From the NCBI GenBank assembly GCA_039000515.1, contig JBCFYV010003523.1, forward strand, positions 1 through 64,000: a DNA stretch of 64,000 nucleotides. The letters are read 5' to 3'. This DNA comes from Timema cristinae. Taxonomy: Eukaryota; Arthropoda; Insecta; Phasmatodea; Timematidae. The notes beneath the pieces were generated by a model, which saw only the letters and a program-made list of their open reading frames with translations, did no database searches and was not told the origin of the DNA. Positions within the stretch are counted from its first letter, which is position 1; each line of letters opens with the position of its first letter. Below, piece after piece: positions 1-10,745 of this stretch. The translations under genes were made by a program, and so were the position numbers.

Positions 1-475
1 AATCTTTTGTATGTAATTTTGTGTATGCTTAATGATATTTAATTTAAAAAAGTGACTACGGATTTTATAACGTAAAAGTTGGGTTTCAGGAACTATTTGA
101 CTGTTGGGTTGATCTTGCCTATGCCAAATAAGGTTTTAAAAACAGAGCTCAGCAAATATATTTTGAAATGTTCATAATAAAACTCAAAAAAGAGTAAAAA
201 AAAAGGGATGGTCCAATAATATTGTTCATACTGGGAAAAAGGTTCAATTAATTGGGATTTAAAAATATCTTTGTTAAATGTCTAGTTATATGTTCTCGTT
301 TTAGTCAATTTGAGAATGGAGGAGGGGGAGAAGTTAGAAGGTTTACATTTAGTCATAAGGTTTTAAGTCTAATTTAATTATTGGAAGAGGTGGCCTCACA
401 AAGATCCGACAGGTCGGAGATTAGTTTCCATTTGAATGCCGTGAAGGAAGGTAGATTTTCACACATGTCTCCTCC

Positions 476-549
476 TTTTCAATCCATATGGATGCTAGCA
501 ATCATCACCCTCATTTTCAGTCCATATGGATGCATAGTACTGTTGCTTA
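476..549. repeat. Short local duplication that is the target of a SINE insertion
   Basis: A unit of about 37 bp containing CCATATGGATGC occurs twice in a row (about 477-513 and 514-549). The segment TAGCAATCATCACCCTCA at about 494-511 returns almost unchanged at about 714-731, on the far side of the SINE. The original locus therefore looks like a small tandem duplication that was split by the SINE. Confidence 0.6.
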
Positions 550-703
550 ATGTGGGGAATGCCAGGCCGCCACCGTGGTTCGGATTCCACGTTCAACTGT
601 AGGTCCTCCATTTCATCTCACAATCACCTACGATTACACATTAGCGTAAGTGCGCATAACCCGAACGGGTAATAAGACGCGGTGCTAATAATAATAATAA
701 TAA
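550..703 (+). mobile_element. tRNA-derived SINE, 5'-truncated copy, plus strand
   Basis: A short retroposed element ending in a (TAA)n tail at 686-703. It is bounded by a perfect 12-bp target-site duplication, TACTGTTGCTTA, at 538-549 and 704-715. The 3' body contains ACATTAGCGTAAGTG, then ACGGGTAATAAGACG, then the TAA tail. The same order occurs in the copy at 53763-53961. A B-box-like GGTTCGGATTCC lies near 580. The A-box end is not visible, so the copy is 5' truncated or diverged. An open frame of 73 codons overlapping it is accidental. Confidence 0.8.
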
Positions 704-715
704 TACTGTTGCTTA

Positions 716-1456
716 GCAACCATCACCCTCATTTGGTTTCCTTGTTGACAACACATATGTAAAGAGAAATGACTGGTAAGAGGTTGTGTTGAGGGTTGCC
801 ATTGGATGACTATGTATGAGGATTCCTTATAAGATTTAAACCAGAGGTATTTGGTCAATGAATAGTCTGAAGTCGTAGTTAAATGAAACAAATATTTAGA
901 GATCATGTTTTGTGTAGATTTGATGCAACTAATGAGAAGGGAGACTATATCAGATATTACAACTGTTTAAAACAGTTGAATAAAGCATTTCAAACATTAC
1001 AATAGTCAGCACAATTTTCATGTAGTAAAGTCACCACTTGTGAACTATTCCTAAATAAAGAGATACAACACACTTACCTTCTAACCAAAAATATAATAAG
1101 ATGTGAGTTGAATTTTTTTTTTAATTAAAATTTAATATTTGTAAGTCAAGAGGCACAGAAGGTATTGTCAATCACATATTATGTAAATTCAGTACTAGTA
1201 AAAGTCACCAACCAAACAGAAACAAATGTATGGTGAGTCAGAGTGTGAACCATTGTTTTGCTTGTAAAACAAATTGTATTTTTTAACATATTATTATTCT
1301 ATGCTTTCTGTTAAAAGAAATTATTTTTACTACATTAAAAAGGAGTCTAAGCCAAAATATAGTTATAAAAAGGGTTTAAAGTAAAGTTGTGAAAAGCTGA
1401 GCTCTAATACAAGAAATAGAAATTTAAGAACTAAGTTTTAGTTTGATTAAAAAAAA
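716..1456. other. No gene seen
   Basis: AT-rich unique-looking sequence. Open frames on both strands are short and show no family resemblance I recognise. Confidence 0.6.
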
Positions 1457-1608
1457 GTTTCTCGCACATTTTGTTGACTTGATAACAGGGACTGATTCTA
1501 CAAGACATGTTTCTCGCACATTTTGTTGAATTGATAACAGAGGACTGATTCATACAAGACATGTTTCTCGCACATTTTGTTGACTTGATAACAGCAATTG
1601 ATTCATAC
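1457..1608. repeat. 53-bp minisatellite, about 2.9 copies
   Basis: Three consecutive units start at 1457, 1509 and 1563, each beginning GTTTCTCGCACATTTTGTTG and continuing through TTGATAACAG and TGATTC. The units differ only by a few substitutions and one or two single-base indels, so the array is young. Confidence 0.9.
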
Positions 1609-1667
1609 CCTTAAGTTAAATAAATGTTCAGAATAATTATGATAACTTTTGGTAAAATTAGTTTGTT

Positions 1668-1913
1668 TTTAGTACCACGCCTTACTACCTGTTCAGGTTA
1701 TACGATATGTACTAACTACAGTAATTGGTTTTAGGGATGAGGGAGGTTGTATTTAGAGGAAGTGTACCAACATTTGCATGAAGGAGTGGTGGTAAACCCC
1801 TTTTGGAAAAATCACTCAGAGTATACTAGACTGGGATTCAAGCCCAATATGTCATTGGCAGTCTAGTCCAACACAAAATTGACACCTTAGACCATGCGGC
1901 CACCAAAGCAGGC
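1668..1913 (-). mobile_element. tRNA-derived SINE, near-complete copy, minus strand
   Basis: Read on the minus strand, the head carries an A-box-like TGGCCGCATGGTC and a B-box-like GGCTTGAATCC, spaced as in a tRNA with a long variable arm (Leu/Ser type). The body ends with a family-specific tail, AACAGGTAGTAAGGCG then TGGTACT. A perfect 12-bp target duplication, AATTAGTTTGTT, lies at 1656-1667 and 1914-1925, which fixes both ends. The tail matches the tail of the copies at 550 and 53763, so these belong to one superfamily of SINEs. Confidence 0.85.
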
Positions 1914-1925
1914 AATTAGTTTGTT

Positions 1926-2370
1926 GTGTATTCAATAAAATATTACATATTATAATAATTCTGTGCCCATTTTTTTTATTACAGTAAGCAAATGGTAATA
2001 TTGTTCACTATTGTTATCTGTTTGTCAACTATTTTATTATATATATATGACAATTATTTATACCAATTTAAATAGACTTGTCAATTTACTGGATTTATTT
2101 AGATAAACTCTTAATGTTTATGAGGGATTCAAATTGTATTTGTAATTTTAATCATTTCAAAGATAAATTATTTCGATTTCAGAGTTGGCTATTTAACCAT
2201 GCGACTTACTTATTCTGTAGCATTAGAAACTCAAAAGTTTATTGGTCTCTTCCCATTGGGTTTTGCCAGTTAACGCCCTTGAACATGGTTATAGTTTATC
2301 CCTACCCACCGTAATCCATGAGATTTGATTATCATAACAAGGTCTTGTGTGGAGAACAGGGTATCTAACT
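1926..2370. other. No gene seen
   Basis: AT-rich sequence between a SINE and the reverse transcriptase relic. A few hundred bases at its right end may belong to the 3' flank of that relic, but I see nothing diagnostic. Confidence 0.5.
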
Positions 2371-3010
2371 CATCATTATGTAACCACCTCCACTCTCCAG
2401 TAGCTTCATCCTGTTTTGGACCCAATTTCTTCCTAAGCACCTTGTTTTAAAACATCTAATTTTTTCCGTCACGAAAGGTAACACCCAAAGAGAACAACCG
2501 ATAATGTTGTTGTGTTGTTTGTTCAGAGTTTTACGTTCCTTGCCAGCAGGTGAGATGTCAACAACTTACTAAGTAGTAGCATGTATTTACCGACTGTGTC
2601 ATTTTCATTAATCTCCAATCTAATATCGGTATTGCTAGTTACAATTATTATACCTAAATATTTAAACTCATTAACACTGTCGAATGATATGTTGTTTGCT
2701 GTATGTAATCTCTAGATTATTGTCCTCAATCTGTGTTCTTTATGTGATCATTTACTTAGTATTTTCAGCGCTCACTTCTAAACCTATTTATTCATTGGCC
2801 TTTATAAGATGTCTTCATTTCCTTACTACCTTACTCACCGACAAACTTTACTCTTCTATTTATCCTAAGAGCTGCATTGTACTGTTTTGTGTCAACCATT
2901 CCCTACTCTCTTACATTACACTAATAACATACTCCAAGGCTGGATTAAAAAGTAGTAGGGAAGTGCATATTCTTGTTTCAACTCATGTATTTAGAAAGTG
3001 TTGATAAGTT
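2371..3010 (-). pseudogene. Decayed RTE-like reverse transcriptase fragment
   Basis: Minus-strand translation in shifting frames gives a recognisable run of the palm-to-thumb part of a non-LTR reverse transcriptase. In order one reads GLEVSAENTK, then RTQIEDNNLEI, then VNEFKYLGIII, then NTDIRLEIN, then LSKLLTSHLLARNVKL, then LGPKQDEATGEWRWLHND. The phrases with EFKYLG and with KVLR/GPKQDEATGEWR are characteristic of the RTE-like elements common in insect genomes, often mis-annotated as craniofacial development protein 2-like. The catalytic YxDD region, expected upstream near 2850, is destroyed and several in-frame stops are present. There is no endonuclease part, so this is a 5'-truncated dead copy. 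The forward open frame here (2684-3004) is its shadow. Confidence 0.75.
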
Positions 3011-3184
3011 AAACCCAACCCATATCCTGTCCTGTGTATTGGACTAACATACTTCAAATCAGTTTGACAAGTTTTTTTGGGTATCTCAAACCTAACTATA
3101 ATTGTGTATATAAATAATTGATGAACTGTCATGGTGTATTTCCACTTTCTTTACTTTCTCGCTACCTTACAGTTAGAGAATGTA

Positions 3185-3690
3185 TTGTGATCGTCAAAAA
3201 AATCGAACTCGAGATTTTGATGAATGACGACGTTTCATGATCCCAAATCTGAAAAAAGTTGTTTTCACAATGCTGTTTGTCTGTCCGTCTGTACCTCGGC
3301 CTAGAGCTAAACTATTTTACCGATTGAAAAACCTAGATACCAAGTTTTAGTCATAGGTTTGCCCAGGGTAGTTTTTGGAATTTGATATCCAACTCTAAAA
3401 TTAGTTAGTTAGTTTCTTTAAAGGCAAAAAGAGAAAAAATCGATTTTATCATATCAGCTCTAGCAATTTTGATTAAATTTCATTTCTAAGCTTTGGTAAA
3501 TATTTCAAACAAAATGAGCACTCTCAATTTTTTGTCAAATGACTTTTAAGGGTTCCATACTGATGCGTTAATTCTAATTTTTTAATTTATATCTCTACAA
3601 GTTTTTGAGATAAGAAATTACTTATCATTTCAACTATGTAGGTTCTTTATAATTAAAAATCTTTTACTTGAAATATATTTTATAAAACCA
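3185..3690 (+). repeat. Unclassified interspersed repeat, copy 1
   Basis: The unit starts near TTGTGATCGTCAAAAA and passes through GACGTTTCATGA, then a TGTCTGTCCGTCTGTA stretch, then ATTTTACCGATT, then CGATTTTGATTAAATTTC-like sequence. It ends in an AT-rich tail with TTGAAATATATTTTAT. The same series of landmarks recurs at 3764-4180 and at 63624-64000. I do not know the family. It has no coding potential. It could be the 3' end of a larger element. Confidence 0.75.
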
Positions 3691-3763
3691 ATAGGTATCA
3701 AGCTATACGCTATAGTATATATATATTTTTTTTAACTTTTTGAATACTCAAGGTAAAGTATTT

Positions 3764-4180
3764 ATGACCGTCAAAAAAATCTAACCACTGATGTAGATGG
3801 ATGTTGATGTTTCATGGCCCCCTGAGCCTAAAATGTGGTTTTTACAATGCCGTCTTTCTGTGTGTCTATCTAACCCTAAAAATTAAGAATAGTTTATTAA
3901 AGGATGAAAAGAGAATAAATCAATATTGTCAAAATTGGTTCTAACGATTTTGATTATAATTTGTATTAGGCATTGATTAAGATTATAAATGAAATTAATA
4001 GTTTCACTTTCCCATGAAAATGACTTTAGGGTACTTTAAAGAAACGGACATTTCTGTATCTCCGCAGTTATTTGCGATACTAAATAATTGATCATTGTAA
4101 AACTGTAGTACTATTAAAGATAAAAAACTTTTATTTGAAATATATTTTATTATAAAAAACAATAGTTTGAGATATTGGCA
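3764..4180 (+). repeat. Unclassified interspersed repeat, copy 2 (tandem with copy 1)
   Basis: A more diverged copy of the repeat at 3185-3690, same orientation, with TGACCGTCAAAAAAAT, GTTTCATGGCCCC, TCTAACGATTTTGATTA and the same tail, TTGAAATATATTTTAT. It lacks part of the middle. The two copies sit head to tail with about 70 bp between them. Confidence 0.65.
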
Positions 4181-4873
4181 AATGTATTAATTCAATTTTA
4201 TGAGCTTTAGTTGTACATAGATGCTACTTAAATTTTAACATATAATTATCTAATGCCATAGAGTATAGTAAATAATAAAGTCTCTCAAAAAGTTGGTGCT
4301 CACTTTCCTTTAACCTCTTAGGGATAATGTTTGTACAGCAATGATATTTTATCTTTATCAATTTAAACTCAATAGTCAATATCTACCTTTTTTATGGGTC
4401 TAAATTTATAATGAGGAATTTAATAACAATGCAATAACCATAAGATATGCAACCCCTAATAAAATGTCAAAATTTTATAATACAAATGTGTTGACCCTTG
4501 TGGGCCCTATATCGATCTTTTTAATTGGTCCAAATATACAAATGAGGACTTTAATTCTTTTAAAAATAAAATTATAAAATTTAAAACTGGAGTCAAAAAA
4601 TGTTTTACATAAGTAGAGTGAAATTTTTGCTCAGGTTTGCTTGTATATATTATTTTGTTTCAAATATATTAGGAGTTTGAGTAAATATCTCCATTTTTAA
4701 ACAATGAAGTGAGAAAGCCCATGTAGAGTGTAATAATTGTCAAATGATAAAAATCTGATCTGTTGTTAATCTATTTTATTGAAATCCCACATGATTATTT
4801 CTTCTGCATATGAATCTCGATAAAATTATGTTAGAAAAATGTTTATAATATGTTGGTAGTAGTGACTATAAAC
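4181..4873. other. No gene seen
   Basis: Very AT-rich sequence with no long reading frame and no repeat landmark that I can match elsewhere in the window. Confidence 0.55.
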
Positions 4874-4881
4874 CATTTAAT

Positions 4882-5920
4882 TAGAGGTGGGCCAATGCCT
4901 ATAACCAATCCGATTTATTGGCCAATATTGGCACAATCGGCCAAGGATAGTCGGTTTTTTTATCATGCTGATATTTTACGCCGATAATTCAAAATTTATA
5001 GATATATTTTAAATTCTAAATTGATGAAAATATTACTTCATAATTCAACACAAAATATTTGAATAGTCTCTTGCATGTAAACACAAATTCTTTGAGTCTG
5101 TATTAATATTTCATTTTATAATAAAATGCAAAACCAACTTTTTAAACAAAATAAACCATTCAATTTTATTTACCGTAAGGCTTATTACAAATTATGAAAT
5201 ACTTGAGGAAATTTTTATCTTTAATATATCTATCTATCAAGTAACAAAGTTAAACACAATCAAAAACCATATTAGCTGGGCCAGTATAATTTTTATTTGT
5301 TGTGGATTTATAAAAGATTTAAAACAACATCATAGTATAGCTATAAGTAATAAAAGTTGTTATACCAACATAATATTAAGTATTGGCTATATCTCTCAGT
5401 ACAAGCCGAGGCCGCGCATGCTCACAGCATTTTGCTTTCCATTTAAATAATTTTCATTTTGGATTTGAGTTATTTATATTGTTTATACCCCCTATATATT
5501 CGTTTGCTGAATTAACCAAACTATATTTTATTTACGTTACCGTAACTTATTCACACGGCAAAAACAACAAATATGTCCAAGTAATGTATCATTATTGTGA
5601 TATTGCATACTCTGGGGGCTAGACGCACAGAACAGCATTCAGTAATCATGTGTGTATTTTAATTTTTTTGTAATTATGTGAATTCTGTTTTATTCTGACA
5701 ATTCAGTAGGCTAACGATAAAATATATCTAACAACTTTAACATTCAAAACTTTTATTCAACAAACCTACTACTCTCATGTGGCAAAGTGGCAAAATCATA
5801 TAATTCTTGTTTTGAATATTGTCACTGTACACTTTTGTATATAGTATAGGTTACGGCAATATTGAAAATAAAATATTGGCACTGACAATATCTGGAAAAG
5901 GGCTTATCGGCCCAGCCCTA
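4882..5920. mobile_element. Non-autonomous hAT element, complete, 1039 bp
   Basis: The left end TAGAGGTGGGCCAATG and the right end (reverse complement TAGGGCTGGGCCGATA) form imperfect terminal inverted repeats with the GGGCCRATR core seen in many hAT transposons. They are flanked by a perfect 8-bp duplication, CATTTAAT, at 4874-4881 and 5921-5928. An 8-bp duplication is the hallmark of hAT insertion. The interior is AT-rich and I found no transposase domain in it. The 79-codon open frame at 5383-5622 shows no hAT feature and is probably accidental. I infer an internal-deletion derivative mobilised in trans. Confidence 0.88.
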
Positions 5921-5928
5921 CATTTAAT

Positions 5929-6961
5929 ATTTTCATAAATTAAGGCTTTAAATCTATAAATGGACACATGTTCAAAGTTACCATTAACTACTTAGAATAA
6001 TTTATCTGTTGGTTTATTTGTTGCTAGTATCTGTTAATGAAGTATGGGGAATGGTATGTAAGTAGGCTAGTAATCTAATATAGTAATTAATGTTTTGCCA
6101 CAAGACAATCTACACCTGTAGTGTGTTGCACAAATAAAGATGACAATATCATCAAAAAACAACAATGCAACAGATATTTTCATTTAATTCTTAGTGAATG
6201 GTCTTCAGTAAACTTTCTTACAAATAGCCATAATATGTAAGATAATCTTTCAAGTGCTATAGAAAGAAACTGGGGACTAACAGTAGTTGTGTTGGATTAA
6301 ATTACATCCGAAACAATATCTACATATAAATACAGAGAGTGCACAAAAAATAACAAAGAAATTGTGCTTTTCATTGTTTTCTCCTCTTCCCTTCTTTTTC
6401 ATTTTATTTTCTTCGGCTGCCTCATTAAAGAGAAGTGATTGAATATTTATTTTTGTTAATAGAAACATCAACCCTATATTTATTAGAGTGATTTGACATT
6501 TTCATGAACAATCAAGAAGCTACTAGAAGATGGCTACATGGAAACATTACATTTGAATTCTGACGGTACAATTGTTATAGTGAGGCATGAAAAAACCTCT
6601 GAAACAATAATATTTAAATTGGCTTTTAAGCCAAGTCAACTACAGAAGTATCACCATCAACTGCATATTGCTATTTATCAATGAAAATATCGGTGCATAT
6701 ATATTTCTCACAGGGTTATGTTTGTGATCATTCTCTGATGATTTTCACTTTTTCTTAAAAATCGTGTTTTTAATTTTGTAAACATTATCACAAAGCCATT
6801 TTTGATTAATGTTGTGGTGTACTGTATGAAAATACCAATGTAAGCCTCATTGCTGCATACCTAAGGTTGAAACCATTTTTAATTGCTTAAATTTTTATTC
6901 ACACAGAGAACCAAGAACCTTTGCTTTATATATAGTACTAGTAAATGGCTAAAAACCTTTG
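5929..6961. other. No gene seen
   Basis: AT-rich sequence with scattered short frames and no recognisable motif. Confidence 0.5.
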
Positions 6962-6963
6962 TA

Positions 6964-7192
6964 CAGTAGCCCATGGCTTCTTTGGTGCTGACTGACAGCT
7001 CACAGCTGACAGATGAAAGCTTTGAAAAGTTACCAGACCAAATTATGTATCCCTACGCCAAACCATATGATCTGAAAAACATGTGTTTAGCAGCTGTCCC
7101 TTCTGACAGTCAAAATTTAGGTATGTACCTAAATGTTGACTGTCATAAGTCAGCTGTGAGCTGTCAGCACCAAAGAAGCCATGGGGCTACTG
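6964..7192. mobile_element. Tc1/mariner-like MITE, copy 1
   Basis: A 229-bp element flanked by TA on both sides. Its terminal inverted repeats are about 45 bp, starting CAGTAGCCC and running through ATGGCTTCTTTGGTGCTGAC. The right arm is nearly identical in reverse complement. The interior contains GCTTTGAAAAG, then TTATGTATCC, then ACCATATGATCT, all shared with the copy at 39017-39183, which lies in opposite orientation. TA flanks plus long inverted ends suggest the Tc1/mariner superfamily. The 89-codon frame that starts at 6973 is made of MITE sequence and is not a gene. Confidence 0.88.
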
Positions 7193-7194
7193 TA

Positions 7195-9300
7195 GGAAAG
7201 CTCAATTTGAAATGTTTGTTGACAATTCTTAACACCTTCTGAAGAAATAAGATTGATATAAATAAAAAACGATAAAAAAAATTACATTCTCACACAATTA
7301 CTGTTTGTTCTAAAATTGGTATGTATTAATTTATAACAGATGTATAAAAACACAACACAGATAAAAGGAACTATCTTCAGGATGTCCTAGAAGTGTTATG
7401 AGCTAGTTGAAGTTTTAATATCTTTGTGTCGTCTCATTGTGTTATCCAAATACTACATCTATTTTATTATACATATATATATATTCTAATTCTTATCAGA
7501 TTATATTCCTCTGAAGGAAAATTAAAATTGTAAATATTGTATTTTTTTTCATATTGTTCAATTAATTCATCGTGTTGCAAGAGATATATTTTACAGATAT
7601 AAAAAATATACTAATCTTAAATTGTGTTCTGCGTATCGTGTTGATCATGAATACGTTTGTAAAAGAGAGTATCATACCAAATATAAATTGATTATTGCCC
7701 TAGGTTTTTAAAATGTGAACGAAATGAGGATATGTTAAAATGTTTTATTACTGTTATGGTAATCAAATTACCATTCTTTTTTAAAAGATTGACAGAAATC
7801 TTTATGTGTATGTAAATAGGAGATTTAATAACAAATTATCTTTATATATATATGATATGTGAATCTTCAGCCATATCTATGTATACATGGATGTGTGTAT
7901 AAAACTGTAAATATGTTAGATTACTTAATGGTGTGCATGCATGTATGATATGTAATTGTGCGGCTGAAAATATAAAATTAAGAGAGAACCATATCTTTAA
8001 AAAAATAAGCATGTGTATTTAATTTTCAATCTGTCAGCCCAGTTCCATAAATATATAAAGAGCTGGGTTTTTCTCAGTTTATAGTGGTCTATTCTGTACT
8101 TAGCTGGCTGAGATTAATGTACTACTTGTTTTAAACATTTATTTAGAAGTAGAACTATTATTTCAAATTAAATCTTTCATGAAACCCAATACATAAAAAA
8201 GATAGTCAGCCGTGTCATGCAACAATGTGTATTATAGTGGCAGTTACGTAGACAGTGGTACCTGTGATCTGAAGACTTCTAGGTAAGAAACCATATTCAC
8301 ATTCTACAGTAGCGCAGAAACTTTTTATGGATATCTATTGTAACCTCTGAAAACAGTTTCCACTTAAGTAGAAGTTGATGGCATCTACCTGCATTTTAAA
8401 GAAAGCTTACAATGTCAGTACTCAGGATAGACATCAAAAGAAAAATATTGATGTTTAACATCAATACTATAACATCGATGGGGAACAAACATCATCTGCA
8501 AGACCTTGATGTTTCATCAATAAGACATCGATGTTTTTTAAAAATCCATTATTTATAGATTAAACTGGTATTTTAAACCTTTTTTTTTATTATTTCAATA
8601 GGTGAACAAACTGTAAGTAAAGTACATTTATAGTCAATGAATCAAACACTTCAATTTCAATTCAAACAATATATTTTATAAAATTTTATACACATAAAAA
8701 ACCAATATTTTGAAATAATCAATACTTGCTTGATAATTTGTCATCCAGTGTTTGTAAAACCCATCTTTCCTTCTAAAACAGTTTCTTGTCTTTGTAAGAA
8801 TTTTGTCCTACTTTATAAAAGAGATGCTAAGATGGAACAGATGTTGCGACGGTAGTCGAGTAATTTTTCGCAAGTTCATCTGCTTCCAAACCGTTATGGA
8901 TTGTGTTGTATTTTTTTGGCTGGAGCACTTGGAACAAAATATAGTAATGCTATCCCATTATATTATTACAAATAATAAGTTGTAAAAATAAACGAATTGA
9001 TAGGCACTTGAGTTTAGATATATATAAATAATCATGGTTTTATTGTAAAATAAATCCTAAGAAAAAGTCTACAAACATAATAACAAATAAAAGCCAATAA
9101 TGTTGCTCACTTCACCTAGATATAAAGACATTTTGGATGTTTGTGGCAACACTTCAAATTCTTTGTTCTACTCACTAAAGACTCCCGGACCAGCAAACTT
9201 TTATCTAGAATTAACACAATCATATACTGTATAAGGTAAACCTATGTGTTATCACAAAAGTTTCCCCTTGTATTTGGTTATTTTTAAGCCACTTAACAAG
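7195..9300. other. No gene seen; a few ATCGAT-type palindromes
   Basis: AT-rich sequence. Near 8445-8545 there are several near-palindromic words built on ACATCGATG and TGATGTTTCATCA, possibly a remnant of an element end. Otherwise only short frames. Confidence 0.5.
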
Positions 9301-9414
9301 CTAGAAAAACCCTTTTAAAAAACCCCCTTTTAAGCGGGGTTTAAAATGGTGGCTACAGCGAAAGTTTGTTATTACTAATTAATATATATTAGCCTTTTTC
9401 CTGAATAAAGTAAA

Positions 9415-10205
9415 TTTTAAACAGTAGAAACTATACCCCTAGTAGTCATTTCGAACGGGAAAGAAACATATAGCCTAGTATTTCGGAGTCAAACAGTAAA
9501 AACATAAAACCCCCCTTTGGGTATCGGAGCAAACAGTAGAAACATATAGCCTAGAAAGTCAGCCCCGAACAGTAGAAACATATAGCCTAGTATCAGTCGA
9601 ACATAAAAAACATATAGCCTGTAGTCAGTCAAACATAGAAAAAAACATAGCCTAGTAGTCAGTCAAACAGTAAAAAACACATACCCTAGTAGTCAGCCCG
9701 AACATTTAGAAACACATAGCCAAGTAGTCGGAGCAAACAGTAGAAACACATAGCTAGTAGTCAGTCAAAACCCAGTAAAAAACATAAAACCTAGTAGTCA
9801 GTCGAACAGTAAAACATATAGCCTTAGTCGTCGAACATAAAAAACCTATACCCTATAGTCGCCCGAACAGTAGAAAACATAGCCCTAGTAGTGGGAGTCA
9901 AACAGTAAAACACTTTGCCTAGTAGTCAGTCAAAACAGTAAAAACACATAGCCTAGTGGGTCAGTCGAACAGTAGAAACACATAGCCTAGTATGTCATTT
10001 CGAACGGGAGAAACACATACCTAGTATTCAGTCAAACAGTAAAAAACATATAGCCTAGTAGTCAGCCCCGAAAAAGTAGAAAACACATAGCCTGGGATCG
10101 GAGTAAAAACAGTAGAAACACATAGCCTATATTCATTCGAACAGTAGAAACATATAGTCTATAGTCGGAGTCGAAAAGTAGAAACACAGCCTAGTAGCCC
10201 CGAGT
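9415..10205. repeat. 33-bp minisatellite, roughly 24 copies
   Basis: The unit approximates AACAGTAGAAACACATAG followed by CCTAGTAGTCAGTCG, repeated across about 790 bp. Units vary by homopolymer changes (CC to CCCC, AA to AAAAA) and small deletions. Much of this variation looks like consensus error and not real divergence, because substitutions are rarer than length changes. Confidence 0.92.
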
Positions 10206-10209
10206 CGAA

Positions 10210-10484
10210 GGTTTGGGGTACCAACATCACACCCCCTTGGTTTTTAACAAAGAAATGAGACCTCTTGTAAATTAAGATTTTAAAAATTTCAAATCTAGTT
10301 TTTAATTTGTAGGGGCCTTGCTTTAGAATACTAAGTTATCAATTTTTAAAAAATTTGGGTGAAAAGAACATTTATATCAAACTTTGCTCATCTTATGTTT
10401 AAAGTAAAGTTCAAAAAAAATTTTAATTTTTTAAAATTGAATAAAAGGTTTTTAAAATGTACAAAAGGGTTTTGTCCCAAGAAT
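10210..10484. other. No gene seen
   Basis: Low-complexity AT-rich sequence between two minisatellites. Confidence 0.5.
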
Positions 10485-10745
10485 GAATTTGGGAACTTTG
10501 ACTCAGTTTGATTTGGGGATTTTGGTTTCGAGCTATTAATTATTTTGGAGTTTGGGAATTTGGCTCGAGCTAGTTGGGTTAGTTTTTTTTTGGGGAATTT
10601 TGGGGCTCGAGCTAGTTAGTTAGTTTGAGTTTGGGAACTTTGGCTCGAGCTAGTTATTAGATTTTGGGGAACTTTGGGTTTTTGGGGCTAGTTGTTTTTT
10701 GATTTTTGGGAATTTTGGCTCGAGCTAGTTAGATTTTGGGGCATG
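10485..10745. repeat. 37-bp minisatellite, about 7 copies
   Basis: Each unit carries GGGAACTTTGGCTCGAGC followed by TAGTTAGTTAGTTTG or a shortened form. The units are strongly affected by G and T run-length differences. Confidence 0.88.

Noticed and set aside
2684..3004. A 106-codon forward frame, hydrophobic
   Set aside because: It is the antisense of the reverse transcriptase relic on the minus strand.
6973..7242. An 89-codon forward open frame
   Set aside because: It lies almost wholly within a TA-flanked MITE and reads its inverted ends. The same sequence at 39017 has no such frame.
9415..10205. A CRISPR-like array
   Set aside because: The units are contiguous with no unique spacers, and the genome is eukaryotic. 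This is a minisatellite.
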